From NCBI GenBank assembly GCA_963734275.1, contig CAVTGO010000018.1:248001-312000 (forward strand): a DNA stretch of 64,000 nucleotides. The letters are read 5' to 3'. Position numbers and translations under genes: made by a program. Every line of letters begins with the position of its first letter. The stretch's first letter is position 1. The stretch comes from CAVTGO01 sp963734275. Its GTDB lineage: Bacteria; Actinomycetota; UBA4738; HRBIN12. The notes under the pieces are model-generated. The model saw nothing but the letters and a program-made list of their open reading frames with translations. It did not search any database and was not told the origin of the DNA. Shown here in pieces: positions 51,791 through 60,373 of this stretch.

Positions 51791-53044
51791 ATGAAGGTGC
51801 GGCTCCGGAACCCCGACCGCGAGGTGGACGTCTCGGGCGGACGGAAGGTCCGTGACATCCTGGGCGAGCTCGGGATCGACCCCGACACGGTGCTCGTGAT
51901 CCGCGAGCGCGAGCTCCTCACGCGCGAGGATCGCGTCGAGGACGCCGATGCTGTGGAGATCCGGCCGGTGATCAGTGGCGGCGGCGGCGACTCGAACCGG
52001 ATGAAGTGCCGTCGATGCAAGGGCCCGGCGGTGGTCGAGATCCGTCGCCACAACGCGGCCTTCTGCCGCGCCTGCTTCGAGCGCCACGTCCGGACCCAGG
52101 TCGAGCGCGCGATCGCCTCGTACGACATGTTCGGACCCACGGACCGGATCCTGGTGGCCGTCTCCGGCGGCAAGGACTCGCTGGCCCTGTGGGACGTGCT
52201 CCTGGACCTCGGTTACACGACCGACGGCCTGTACCTCGGCCTCGGCATCGGGGAGTATTCGGCGAGGTCGGCCGACGTGGTCCGGGGCTTCGCCGACGAT
52301 CGCGGCGCGGTCCTGCTCGAGGTCGATCTGGCGGGCGACTACGGCTTCGACGTTCCGACGGCGGGGAGGAAGGGCTCCCGATCCACCTGCGCGGTGTGCG
52401 GCCTTTCCAAGCGGTACGCGTTCAACAGGGCGGCCCGCGACCACGGGTACGACGTGATCGCCACCGGCCATAACCTGGACGACGAGGCCGCCACCCTGCT
52501 CGGCAACACGCTGCGGTGGCAGACCGACTACATCGCGCGGCAGTTCCCGGTGCTGCCCGCCGAGGAAGGCTTCGCCCGAAAGGTCAAGCCCCTGTACCGC
52601 CTCTCGGAGCTCGAGACGGCCGCATACGCGTTCCTGCGGGGCATCGACTACGTCGTCGAGGAGTGCCCGCTCGTCGCCGGCAACACGCAGCTCCGCTACA
52701 AGGACGCCATGAACCAACTCGAGTCCACCTCGCCCGGGACCAAGGCGCAGTTCTTCCTGAGCTACCTCGATCGCGCCGCGCCGCTGTTCGCCGCCGAGGA
52801 CACGGCCGAGCTCCATCCGTGCGAGCGCTGCGGTCAGCCGACGACGGGACGGTTCTGCGCCTTCTGCCGGGCACGGGCGCAGATCCTCGGCGAGCGGCTC
52901 GACGAGCGGACGGGCGTGGGGCCTGCGGGCGGGGGGCCTGCGGACGCGGAGCCGCCGAGCTCCGGACGAGAGGACGAGGCCGAACTGCTGGCGAGCCTGG
53001 CCGACGAGGTCATGCCGGTCGAGATCTATGGGGGCGCGCGGTGA
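51791..53044 (+). CDS. ttuA: ThiS/TtuB-like sulfur carrier fused to TtuA-like tRNA 2-thiouridylase
   Basis: 417 residues, two parts in one frame. Residues 1-66 form a ubiquitin-like beta-grasp domain of the ThiS/MoaD kind (VRLRNPDREVDVSGGRKVRDIL...VEIRPVISGGGG), with the diglycine-type end at 63-66. Met71 begins a TtuA/TtcA-like enzyme: CRRC/CRAC zinc knuckle at 73-95, PP-loop SGGKDS at 125-130, CAVC at 200-203 plus Cys292 as likely [4Fe-4S] ligands, and a C-terminal CERC/CAFC zinc site at 344-359. Family role: 2-thiolation of U54 in tRNA T loops with sulfur supplied by TtuB. No stop or separate start divides the two parts (Met71 ATG at 52001 has no Shine-Dalgarno). Overlaps trmI by 4 bases. 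No E1-like ThiF/MoeB/TtuC in the window. Confidence 0.85.
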   Translation: MKVRLRNPDREVDVSGGRKVRDILGELGIDPDTVLVIRERELLTREDRVEDADAVEIRPVISGGGGDSNRMKCRRCKGPAVVEIRRHNAAFCRACFERHVRTQVERAIASYDMFGPTDRILVAVSGGKDSLALWDVLLDLGYTTDGLYLGLGIGEYSARSADVVRGFADDRGAVLLEVDLAGDYGFDVPTAGRKGSRSTCAVCGLSKRYAFNRAARDHGYDVIATGHNLDDEAATLLGNTLRWQTDYIARQFPVLPAEEGFARKVKPLYRLSELETAAYAFLRGIDYVVEECPLVAGNTQLRYKDAMNQLESTSPGTKAQFFLSYLDRAAPLFAAEDTAELHPCERCGQPTTGRFCAFCRARAQILGERLDERTGVGPAGGGPADAEPPSSGREDEAELLASLADEVMPVEIYGGAR

Positions 53045-53829
53045 GCGGACCCTTCGAGCCCGGCGAGCGGGTCCTGCTGGTGGATCAGCGCGACCGGCGG
53101 TACCTGGTGCGCCTGCAGGCGGGCGAGACCTGGCACTCGCACGGCGGGGCGCTGGAGCTCGACCCGCTCATCGGGGCACCCGAGGGCACCGAAGTGCGAG
53201 CCGCCTCCGGGATGGCCTTCCGTGCCTTCCGGCCGCGGCTGGCCGACTTCGTCCTGAAGATGCCCCGCGGCGCCCAGGTCGTCTATCCGAAGGACCTCGG
53301 CGCGATCGTGGTCGAGGCGGACATCCACCCGGGCGCGCGGGTCCTCGAGGCTGGGACCGGCTCGGGATCGCTCACGCTGGCGCTATGCCGGGCGACCGGA
53401 ACCGAGGGACGCGTGGTCTCCTACGAGCTCCGTCCCGAGTTCCGCGCCACGGCGACCCAGAACCTCGAGTCGTTCCTCGGCAAGCTTCCCGAGCACCTCG
53501 AGCTCCGCGACGGCGACGTGCGCGAGGTGGCCGGCACGGGCGAGACGTTCGACCGGGCGGTGCTCGACCTGCCCGAGCCGTGGGCGGTCCTGGACGCGCT
53601 CGGAGACGCCCTCGAGCCCGGCGGGATCGTGTGCACCTATCTCCCCACGACCGGGCAGGTCCAGCAGGTCGTCCTCGCGCTCCAGGAGCATGGGTTCGAA
53701 CATCTAGAGACCTTCGAGGTGCTCCGTCGGTCCTGGCACGTGACCGAGCGCAGCGTGCGCCCGGATCACCGCATGGTGGGCCACACCGCCTTCCTCACGG
53801 TCGCTCGCAAACTCGCGCCAGAGCGATAA
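53041..53829 (+). CDS. trmI: tRNA (adenine-58-N1)-methyltransferase
   Basis: 262 residues. Small N-terminal beta domain then an SAM-dependent Rossmann fold: motif I EAGTGSGSLTLAL, motif with YELRPEFRATA, catalytic-region DLPEPWAVLD (family DxPxPW), and YLPTTGQVQQVV. Methylates A58 in the tRNA T loop. The GTG start is in a GTGA overlap with the ttuA stop, so one transcript makes two enzymes acting on the same T loop. trmI upstream of mpa is a known actinobacterial order. Confidence 0.93.
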   Translation: MSGPFEPGERVLLVDQRDRRYLVRLQAGETWHSHGGALELDPLIGAPEGTEVRAASGMAFRAFRPRLADFVLKMPRGAQVVYPKDLGAIVVEADIHPGARVLEAGTGSGSLTLALCRATGTEGRVVSYELRPEFRATATQNLESFLGKLPEHLELRDGDVREVAGTGETFDRAVLDLPEPWAVLDALGDALEPGGIVCTYLPTTGQVQQVVLALQEHGFEHLETFEVLRRSWHVTERSVRPDHRMVGHTAFLTVARKLAPER

Positions 53830-53912
53830 CTCAACCGCGGGGCATGTCTGCCGACGTATCCCCGGAAAGGGGAAACGACCGGCGTCTTACCGGCCGAGCG
53901 TGGACCCCGCCC

Positions 53913-53918
53913 TATACT
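53913..53918 (+). promoter_or_regulatory. -10 element of mpa
   Basis: TATACT, about 20 bases before the ATG at 53939, with GGAGG and GAGGAG Shine-Dalgarno bases between. A conventional short leader. Confidence 0.45.
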
Positions 53919-53938
53919 TCCGCCGCGGAGGTGAGGAG

Positions 53939-55690
53939 ATGAGTCAGCCCGACCCTCACGAGCTGCAGGAACGCCACGAGAAGCAGGTCCACGAGCTCCA
54001 GACGCAGCTCCGCTTCCTGGAGGACGAGGTGGCGCTGCTGCGCCGCCGGCTCACCAACGCCCCTCGGCAGGTCAAGATCCTCGAGGACAAGCTGATCGAG
54101 GCGAAGTCGGACCTCGGCCGCGCACTCACGCAGAACGAGAAGCTCGCCGGCACGCTCACGGCGGAGAAGGAGCGCATCGAGGGCCTGCGCGAGGAGGTCG
54201 AGAAGCTCAGCCAGCCGCCGGCGTCCTTCGGCGTGTACCTGCGTTCCAACGAGGACGGGTCGGTGGACGTGTTCACCGCCGGCCGCAAGATGCGCGTCAA
54301 CGTCTCGCCCGAGGTCGCCCGCGACCGCCTGCTGAAAGGCGTCGAGGTCATCCTCAACGAGGCGCTGAACGTCGTCGAGGTGCTCGACCCCGACCGGGCC
54401 GGCGAGGTCATGAAGGTGAAGGACCGGCTCGGCCAGGACCGGGTCGTCGTGGTGGGACGGGGGGACGAGGAGCTCGTGGCCACCTTGTCGGGCAAGCTGC
54501 TCGACGAGCAGATCCGAGCCGGGGACCCGCTCCTGATCGACCCCCGATCCAACGTGGCCCTCGAGAAACTCCCGAAGGAAGAGGTCGAGGAGCTTGTGCT
54601 CGAGGAGATCCCCGACATCTCCTACGAGGACATCGGGGGCCTCGAGGGACAGATCGAGGCGATCCGCGACGCCGTGGAACTCCCGTTCCTGTACGCGGAG
54701 CTGTTCCAGGAGCACCAGCTGGAGGCTCCCAAGGGTGTGCTGCTGTACGGGCCCCCGGGCTGCGGCAAGACGCTGATCGCGAAGGCCGTGGCGAAGTCCC
54801 TCGCGGACAAGGTGCGGGAGCGGACCGGGCGGCAGGACGCGCACTCGTACTTCCTCAACATCAAGGGACCGGAGCTGCTCAACAAGTACGTGGGCGAGAC
54901 GGAGCGGCAGATCCGGCAGATCTTCCAGCGCGCGAAGGAGCGCAGCGAGGAGGGTCTGCCGGTGATCGTCTTCTTCGACGAGATGGACTCGCTGTTCCGC
55001 ACCCGAGGCACCGGCATCTCCAGCGACGTCGAGTCCACCATCGTCCCGCAGCTGCTCTCGGAGCTGGACGGGGTCGAGACGCTGAAGAGCGTGATCGTGA
55101 TCGGCGCCTCCAACCGCGAGGACCTGATCGACCCGGCGATCCTTCGCCCCGGACGCCTGGACGTGAAGATCAAGATCGAGCGTCCCAACCAGGCGCAGGC
55201 GGCCGACATCATGAGCAAGTACCTGAACCCCAAGGTGCCGATCCACCCCGACGACGTCGGTCGTGCGGGCGGGGACATGGCGGCCGCGACCGGCCGGATG
55301 ATCCAGCAGACCGTAGAGCGGATGTACGCGTCCAGCGACGAGAACCGGTTCCTCGAGGTCACCTACTCGTCAGGCGACAAAGAGGTCCTGTACTTCAAGG
55401 ACTTCAACTCGGGCGCGATGACCGAGAACATCGTGCGTCGGGCCAAGAAGGAGGCGATCAAGCGCTTCCTGTCCACGGGAGAGAAGGGCATCAAGGCCGA
55501 GGATCTGTTCATCGCGATCCGTGACGAGTTCAAGGAGAACGAGGACCTCCCCAACACCACGAACCCCGACGACTGGGCCAGGATCTCCGGCAAGAAGGGC
55601 GAGCGGATCGTCTACGTGCGTACCCTGTTGTCGGACGAGCGCGGCGAAGGCAAGCAGGTTGAGCGGATCAGTCCCGGTTCGTACCTGTAG
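53939..55690 (+). CDS. mpa: Proteasomal AAA+ ATPase Mpa/ARC
   Basis: 583 residues. N-terminal coiled coil at about 8-95 (ELQERHEKQVHELQTQLRFLEDEV), which captures Pup, then tandem OB folds, then an AAA module: Walker A GPPGCGKT at about 270-277, Walker B VIVFFDEMDS at about 341-350, Arg-finger region RPGRLDVKI. Ends in Ser-Tyr-Leu, matching the penultimate Tyr gate-opening motif for the 20S core. Unfolds pupylated proteins for the proteasome. Confidence 0.97.
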   Translation: MSQPDPHELQERHEKQVHELQTQLRFLEDEVALLRRRLTNAPRQVKILEDKLIEAKSDLGRALTQNEKLAGTLTAEKERIEGLREEVEKLSQPPASFGVYLRSNEDGSVDVFTAGRKMRVNVSPEVARDRLLKGVEVILNEALNVVEVLDPDRAGEVMKVKDRLGQDRVVVVGRGDEELVATLSGKLLDEQIRAGDPLLIDPRSNVALEKLPKEEVEELVLEEIPDISYEDIGGLEGQIEAIRDAVELPFLYAELFQEHQLEAPKGVLLYGPPGCGKTLIAKAVAKSLADKVRERTGRQDAHSYFLNIKGPELLNKYVGETERQIRQIFQRAKERSEEGLPVIVFFDEMDSLFRTRGTGISSDVESTIVPQLLSELDGVETLKSVIVIGASNREDLIDPAILRPGRLDVKIKIERPNQAQAADIMSKYLNPKVPIHPDDVGRAGGDMAAATGRMIQQTVERMYASSDENRFLEVTYSSGDKEVLYFKDFNSGAMTENIVRRAKKEAIKRFLSTGEKGIKAEDLFIAIRDEFKENEDLPNTTNPDDWARISGKKGERIVYVRTLLSDERGEGKQVERISPGSYL

Positions 55691-55693
55691 GCT
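55688..55693 (+). promoter_or_regulatory. -10 element, leaderless start of dop
   Basis: TAGGCT that begins with the mpa stop codon TAG, then 6 bases, then the ATG at 55700. Confidence 0.5.
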
Positions 55694-55699
55694 GCCCGG

Positions 55700-57184
55700 A
55701 TGGCCATCCCGAAGGTCATCGGGACCGAGACCGAGTATGGGATCGCCGCGGTGGGCTCCCCGGAGTTCAACCCGGTCATCTCGTCGTCGCTGCTGATCAG
55801 CACCTACGCGGGCGCGCTCCGGCGGATCCGCTGGGACTATGAGCAGGAGTCGCCGCTCCGCGACGCCCGCGGGTTCGAGCCCGTCCAGGTCCGCGAGCCC
55901 TCCGAAGAGGACCTCGGCCTCGCGAACGTGATCCTGCCCAACGGCGCCCGGTACTACGTCGACCACGCGCATCCCGAATACTCCACACCCGAGTGCGCCA
56001 CCGCCCGCGAGCTGGTGATCCACGACAAGGCGGGGGAGAGGATCCTCGAACGCTCCCTGGACGAGCTCCAGCGCGCGATCCCCACGGGCCAGCGCCTCGC
56101 CGTCTACAAGAACAACAGCGACGGCAAAGGCAACTCCTACGGGACCCACGAGAACTACCTGGTGGATCGCGCGGTGCCGTTCGCGAACCTCGTGCGGGAC
56201 CTCACCCCGTTCTTCGTAAGCCGGCAGGTCATCTGCGGCGCGGGCAAGCTGGGTGCCGAGGCCGCCTGGGACGAGCGCGGCCAGCACCGCTACCAGCTGA
56301 CCCAGCGTGCGGACTTCTTCGAGGCCGAGGTCGGCCTAGAGACCACGCTGAAGCGCCCCATCATCAACACGCGCGACGAGCCCCACGCCGATCCCGAACG
56401 GTACCGGCGGCTCCACGTGATCGTCGGCGATGCCAACCTGTGCGAGGTTGCGACCTTCCTCAAGGTGGGGACGACGGCCCTCGTCCTGAAGATGATCGAG
56501 GATGACTACCTGCCCGACCTCTCCCTCGCAACGCCCGTAGCGTCGCTGCACGAGGTCTCGCGCGACATCACCTGCAAGGTCGCGATCCCCCTGTCCGACG
56601 GGCGCGAGCTCTCGGCGATCCAGCTCCAGTGGGAGTACCTGGAGCGGGCGAAGAAGTACGTCGAGCAGGAGGACACGACGGCCGAGAACCTGGAGGTCCT
56701 CGAGCGCTGGGAGTCGGTCCTGGCCGCCCTCGAGGACGACCCGATGCAGCTCCATCGCGAGCTCGACTGGGTCGCCAAGTACCGACTGCTCGAGGGCTAC
56801 CGGGAGCGCGACGGCCTGGACTGGTCGGACCCGAAGCTTCGGCTGATCGACCTTCAATACCACGACGTGCGGCGCGACAAGGGTCTGTATCACCGACTGG
56901 CGGTGACGGGCAAGGTGGAGCGGCTGTGCACGGACGAGGAGGTGGAGCGCGCCGCGATGGAGCCCCCCGAGGGCACGCGCGCCTACTTCCGAGGCCGCTG
57001 CATCTCCACGTTCCCCGACGCGATCGCCGCCGCCTCGTGGGATTCGATCATCTTCGATACCGGCCCCGAGTCGCTCCAGCGGATCCCGATGCGCGAGCCG
57101 CTACGAGGCACCCGGGCGCACGTCGAGGAGTTGTTCGAGCGGGCGGGGGACCCGGCGACGCTCGTCGAGCTGCTCCGGGGCTAG
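55700..57184 (+). CDS. dop: Pup deamidase/depupylase Dop
   Basis: 494 residues, glutamine-synthetase-like fold. Start MAIPKVIGTETEYGI contains the nucleotide-binding Glu. The Asp88 region YYVDHAHPEYSTPE holds the Dop catalytic Asp. The FGNxNS-type loop is KNNSDGKGNSYGTHENY. Longer N-terminal loop (after ETEYGI, about 35 residues) distinguishes Dop from PafA. Removes Pup from targets and, where Pup ends in Gln, deamidates it. Since Pup here ends in Glu, depupylation is the needed activity. Confidence 0.96.
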   Translation: MAIPKVIGTETEYGIAAVGSPEFNPVISSSLLISTYAGALRRIRWDYEQESPLRDARGFEPVQVREPSEEDLGLANVILPNGARYYVDHAHPEYSTPECATARELVIHDKAGERILERSLDELQRAIPTGQRLAVYKNNSDGKGNSYGTHENYLVDRAVPFANLVRDLTPFFVSRQVICGAGKLGAEAAWDERGQHRYQLTQRADFFEAEVGLETTLKRPIINTRDEPHADPERYRRLHVIVGDANLCEVATFLKVGTTALVLKMIEDDYLPDLSLATPVASLHEVSRDITCKVAIPLSDGRELSAIQLQWEYLERAKKYVEQEDTTAENLEVLERWESVLAALEDDPMQLHRELDWVAKYRLLEGYRERDGLDWSDPKLRLIDLQYHDVRRDKGLYHRLAVTGKVERLCTDEEVERAAMEPPEGTRAYFRGRCISTFPDAIAAASWDSIIFDTGPESLQRIPMREPLRGTRAHVEELFERAGDPATLVELLRG

Positions 57185-57197
57185 GCACCGGCCGCGG

Positions 57198-57203
57198 TAG
57201 GAT
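57198..57203 (+). promoter_or_regulatory. -10 element of pup-prcBA
   Basis: TAGGAT 27 bases before the GTG of pup, with AGGAG (57221-57225) as Shine-Dalgarno. Confidence 0.4.
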
Positions 57204-57230
57204 GGCCTGCACCGATCCCGAGGAGCGCCC

Positions 57231-57431
57231 GTGCCACAGGAGCAGGAGCAGAAGAAGGTTCAGAAGCGGTCCGGCGGCGGCGGCGACGAGGACGCCGGCC
57301 AGGTTCGCTCCACCGCCAAGGGCGAGAAGCTCAAGGAAGAGATGGACGACATCCTCGACGAGATCGACTCCGTCCTGGAGGAGAACGCCGAGGAGTTCGT
57401 GAAGAGCTACGTCCAGAAGGGCGGGGAATGA
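57231..57431 (+). CDS. pup: Prokaryotic ubiquitin-like protein Pup, GGE-ending
   Basis: 66 residues, disordered N-terminal half (EQEQKKVQKRSGGGGDEDAG) and a helix-forming C-terminal half that binds the Mpa coiled coil (EEMDDILDEIDSVLEEN, then FVKSYVQ). The final residues are Gly-Gly-Glu (codons GGC GGG GAA, stop TGA), so it is ready for PafA ligation without Dop deamidation. GTG start after GAGGAGCGCCC. ATGA overlap with prcB. Confidence 0.97.
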   Translation: MPQEQEQKKVQKRSGGGGDEDAGQVRSTAKGEKLKEEMDDILDEIDSVLEENAEEFVKSYVQKGGE

Positions 57432-58237
57432 CGGGGGGGACCACCACGCCGCCCGACCCCGTGGGCGGCACGATCGGCTCGAACCCCAGCTTCTTCGACC
57501 TGGTTCGGGCGGCTCGGCCCGAGGCGCTCCCCGTCGGGGCGGCCGCTCCCGGCGCCGACCCCGCGCTCCGACACGGCACGACCGTCCTCGGCCTGAAGAT
57601 CGAGGGCGGCGTGGTGTTCGCGGGCGACCGCCGGGCGACGGAGGGGTATGCCATCGCGGACGAGAAGATGGACAAGGTCTTCGCTGCGGACGACTTCTCG
57701 GTGATCGCGATCGCGGGAGCCGCCGGGCAGGCGATCGAGATGGTGAAGCTCTTCCAGTTGGAGCTGGAGCACTACGAGAAGATCACTGGTGACCGGCTCT
57801 CGCTGGAGGGCAAGGCGAACCGGCTCGGTCAGATGATCCGCGGCAATCTCCCGATGGCGATGCAGGGACTGGTCGTGGTCCCGCTGTTCGGCGGTTTCGA
57901 CCTGCGCCGCGTCGAGGGACGGCTCTTCTACTACGACGCCACCGGGGGACGGTGGGAGGAGGACGACTTCCACGCGACCGGTTCGGGCGGCCGGCCGGCC
58001 CGGAGCTCGCTCAAGAAGCGCTGGCGCCCGGGCCTCGACCGTGCTTCCGGTGTGCGCGTGGCCGTCGAGGCGTTGGTCGATGCGTCGCAGGAGGACGTGG
58101 CGACAGGTGGCCCGGACCCGACGCGCGGGATCTTCCCGACGATGCTGATCGTTACGGCGTCGGGCGCGGAGACCGTCGCGCAGGATGAGGTCCGCTCGGG
58201 CTTCGAGGCCGTGGTGGGAGGAGGCGGGACTCCGTGA
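57428..58237 (+). CDS. prcB: Proteasome beta subunit
   Basis: 269 residues. Propeptide of about 50 residues ends HG|T51, where Thr51 becomes the N-terminal nucleophile (HGTTVLGLK). Lys of DRRATEGY-type and Asp (VFAGDRRAT) catalytic positions are present. The C-terminal half has FYYDATGGRWEEDDFHATGSGG. ATGA overlap with pup and GTGA with prcA give a tight pup-prcB-prcA unit. Confidence 0.96.
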   Translation: MTGGTTTPPDPVGGTIGSNPSFFDLVRAARPEALPVGAAAPGADPALRHGTTVLGLKIEGGVVFAGDRRATEGYAIADEKMDKVFAADDFSVIAIAGAAGQAIEMVKLFQLELEHYEKITGDRLSLEGKANRLGQMIRGNLPMAMQGLVVVPLFGGFDLRRVEGRLFYYDATGGRWEEDDFHATGSGGRPARSSLKKRWRPGLDRASGVRVAVEALVDASQEDVATGGPDPTRGIFPTMLIVTASGAETVAQDEVRSGFEAVVGGGGTP

Positions 58238-58920
58238 GCTTCATGCCGTACGTCCCTCCCGAGCAGATGATGAAGGACCGGTCCGAGTTCGCGCACAAAG
58301 GCATCGCGCGCGGCAAGTCGGTGATCGGTCTCGAGTACGCGGACGGCGTGCTGTTCCTGGCCGAGAACCCCAGCGCCACCCTCCACAAGATCAGCGAGAT
58401 CTACGACCGGATGGCGTTCGCAGGGGTAGGCAAGTTCAGCGAGTTCGAGGACCTGCGCATCAGCGGGGTACGACACGCCGATCTGCGGGGGTACTCGTAC
58501 GGGCGCGAGGACGTCCGTGCGCGGGACCTGGCCAACGCCTACTCGCAAGCGCTGTCCAACATCTTCACGACCCAGATCAAGCCCTACGAGGTGGAGGTGC
58601 TCGTCGGCGAGGTCGCCGAGGACGGCGAGGACCACGAGCTCTACCACGTGCTGTTCGACGGGACCGTGACCGACGAGCATGGCTTCGTCGCGATCGGAGG
58701 ACACGCCGACGAGCTCACCACAGCGCTGAAGGCCGCGTACCAGGAGGCCTGGGATCTTCCGACGGCCGTCCGGGAGTCCGTGAAAGCGCTGTCCACCGCG
58801 GAGGGGCGTGAGGTCGATGCCGGCTCGATCGAGGCGGGCGTGCTCGACCGCACGGTCAGTTCGCGCCGCAAGTTCCGCCGGCTGGACGAGAACGGGATCG
58901 CGGCGATCCTGGCCGGCTGA
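58234..58920 (+). CDS. prcA: Proteasome alpha subunit
   Basis: 228 residues. H0 helix region PYVPPEQMMKDRSEFAHKGIARGKSVIGLEYADGV is the standard alpha start, no catalytic Thr, and the barrel motif LFDGTVTDEHGFVAIGG. Forms the outer gated rings that dock Mpa. GTG start in overlap with prcB. Confidence 0.96.
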   Translation: MSFMPYVPPEQMMKDRSEFAHKGIARGKSVIGLEYADGVLFLAENPSATLHKISEIYDRMAFAGVGKFSEFEDLRISGVRHADLRGYSYGREDVRARDLANAYSQALSNIFTTQIKPYEVEVLVGEVAEDGEDHELYHVLFDGTVTDEHGFVAIGGHADELTTALKAAYQEAWDLPTAVRESVKALSTAEGREVDAGSIEAGVLDRTVSSRRKFRRLDENGIAAILAG

Positions 58921-58948
58921 GGCTCCCGCGATAGCGGGCGGGCGCGCC

Positions 58949-58954
58949 TACACT
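58949..58954 (+). promoter_or_regulatory. -10 element, leaderless start of pafA
   Basis: TACACT, 6 bases, then the GTG at 58961. Confidence 0.55.
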
Positions 58955-58960
58955 CGTGGC

Positions 58961-60319
58961 GTGGACCGCCGCATCTTCGGCCTCGAGAACGAATACGGCG
59001 TGACCTGCACGTTCCGTGGTCAGCGGCGCCTGTCGCCCGACGAGGTCGCCCGGTACCTGTTCCGACGGGTGGTGCACTGGGGACGCTCGTCGAACGTGTT
59101 CCTCGAGAACGGAGCCCGCCTGTACCTGGACGTCGGATCGCATCCCGAGTACGCGACGCCCGAGTGCGACGCGATCGACGACCTCGTCGCCCACGACAAG
59201 GCGGGGGAGAGGATCCTCGAGGCGCTCCTCGCCGCGGCCGAGGTCCGGCTCCACGAGGAGGGGATCAGCGGCCAGGTCTACCTGTTCAAGAACAACACCG
59301 ACTCGGCCGGCAACTCCTACGGATGCCACGAGAACTACCTCGTGGCGCGCCAGGGCGAGTTCGCGCGCATGGCAGACCTGCTCATCCCCTTCTTCGTCAC
59401 GCGGCAGATCTGGTGCGGCGCGGGCAAGGTCCTCCACGGGCCTCGCGGCGCGCAATTCTGCATCGCCCAGCGCGCCGAGCACATCTGGGAGGGCGTCTCG
59501 TCGGCCACGACACGGTCGCGGCCGATCATCAACACCCGCGACGAGCCGCACGCCGACGCGGAACGGTTCCGCCGCCTCCACGTGATCGTCGGCGACTCGA
59601 ACATGAACGAGTTCACCACATGGCTGAAGGTCGGGGTCACAGATCTGGTGCTTCGCATGGTGGAGGCCAACACCGTGATGCGCGACCTGACGCTGGAGAA
59701 CCCGATCCGGGCGATCCGCGAGATCAGCCACGACGTCTCGTGCCGCAAGAAGGTCCGCCTGTCGAACGGCCGGGAGCTATCGGCGATCGAGGTGCAGGAG
59801 GAGTACTACGAGCGGACCGAGCGCTTCCTCGAGCGTCGCGGAGCCGACCCCCAGTCCAAGCAGCTGCTCGAGGAATGGCGAGAGGCCCTCGACGCGCTGG
59901 TCGCTCAGGAGCCGGAACGGCTGGTGCGCAAGGTCGACTGGGTGGCCAAGCAGCTGATGATCGAGCGATACCGCGTGAAGCACTCCTTGCCGCTGTCGCA
60001 CCCGCGGGTGGCGCTCCTGGACCTCGCGTACCACGACGTGAACCGGAGCCGTGGCCTCTACTACCTGATAGAGCGTGCGGGGAAGGTGGAGCGCGCGGTC
60101 TCGGAGAAGGACATCCAGCGCGCGATGCGCGAGCCGCCGCAGACCACCCGAGCCAAGCTGCGAGGCGACTTCATCAAGCACGCGAAGCAGAAGCGCCGCG
60201 ACTACACCGTGGATTGGGTCCACCTGAAGCTGAACGACCAGGCCCAGCGCACGGTCCTGTGCAAGGACCCGTTCCGTTCCGTCGACGAACGCGTCGAACA
60301 GCTCATCGCGCACATGTGA
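58961..60319 (+). CDS. pafA: Pup-protein ligase PafA
   Basis: 452 residues, paralogue of Dop. Start RRIFGLENEYGVTCTF with the nucleotide-binding Glu and without the Dop loop. Catalytic Asp57 in LYLDVGSHPEYATPECD, KNNTDSAGNSYGCHENY loop, RPIINTRDEPHAD. Couples the Pup C-terminal Glu to target Lys with ATP. GTG 58961 selected over longer forms by the family N-terminus and the -10 hexamer. A small CCCC-GATA-GGGG hairpin follows the stop. Confidence 0.97.
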   Translation: MDRRIFGLENEYGVTCTFRGQRRLSPDEVARYLFRRVVHWGRSSNVFLENGARLYLDVGSHPEYATPECDAIDDLVAHDKAGERILEALLAAAEVRLHEEGISGQVYLFKNNTDSAGNSYGCHENYLVARQGEFARMADLLIPFFVTRQIWCGAGKVLHGPRGAQFCIAQRAEHIWEGVSSATTRSRPIINTRDEPHADAERFRRLHVIVGDSNMNEFTTWLKVGVTDLVLRMVEANTVMRDLTLENPIRAIREISHDVSCRKKVRLSNGRELSAIEVQEEYYERTERFLERRGADPQSKQLLEEWREALDALVAQEPERLVRKVDWVAKQLMIERYRVKHSLPLSHPRVALLDLAYHDVNRSRGLYYLIERAGKVERAVSEKDIQRAMREPPQTTRAKLRGDFIKHAKQKRRDYTVDWVHLKLNDQAQRTVLCKDPFRSVDERVEQLIAHM

Positions 60320-60373
60320 CCCCCCGATAGGGGCTTGCGCGCCGGGCACCCTGCGGGCGAGGATGATCGGCCG

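Noticed and set aside
60322..60333. CCCC-GATA-GGGG hairpin after pafA as a terminator
   Set aside because: Only four base pairs and no U-run; too weak to list as a feature.
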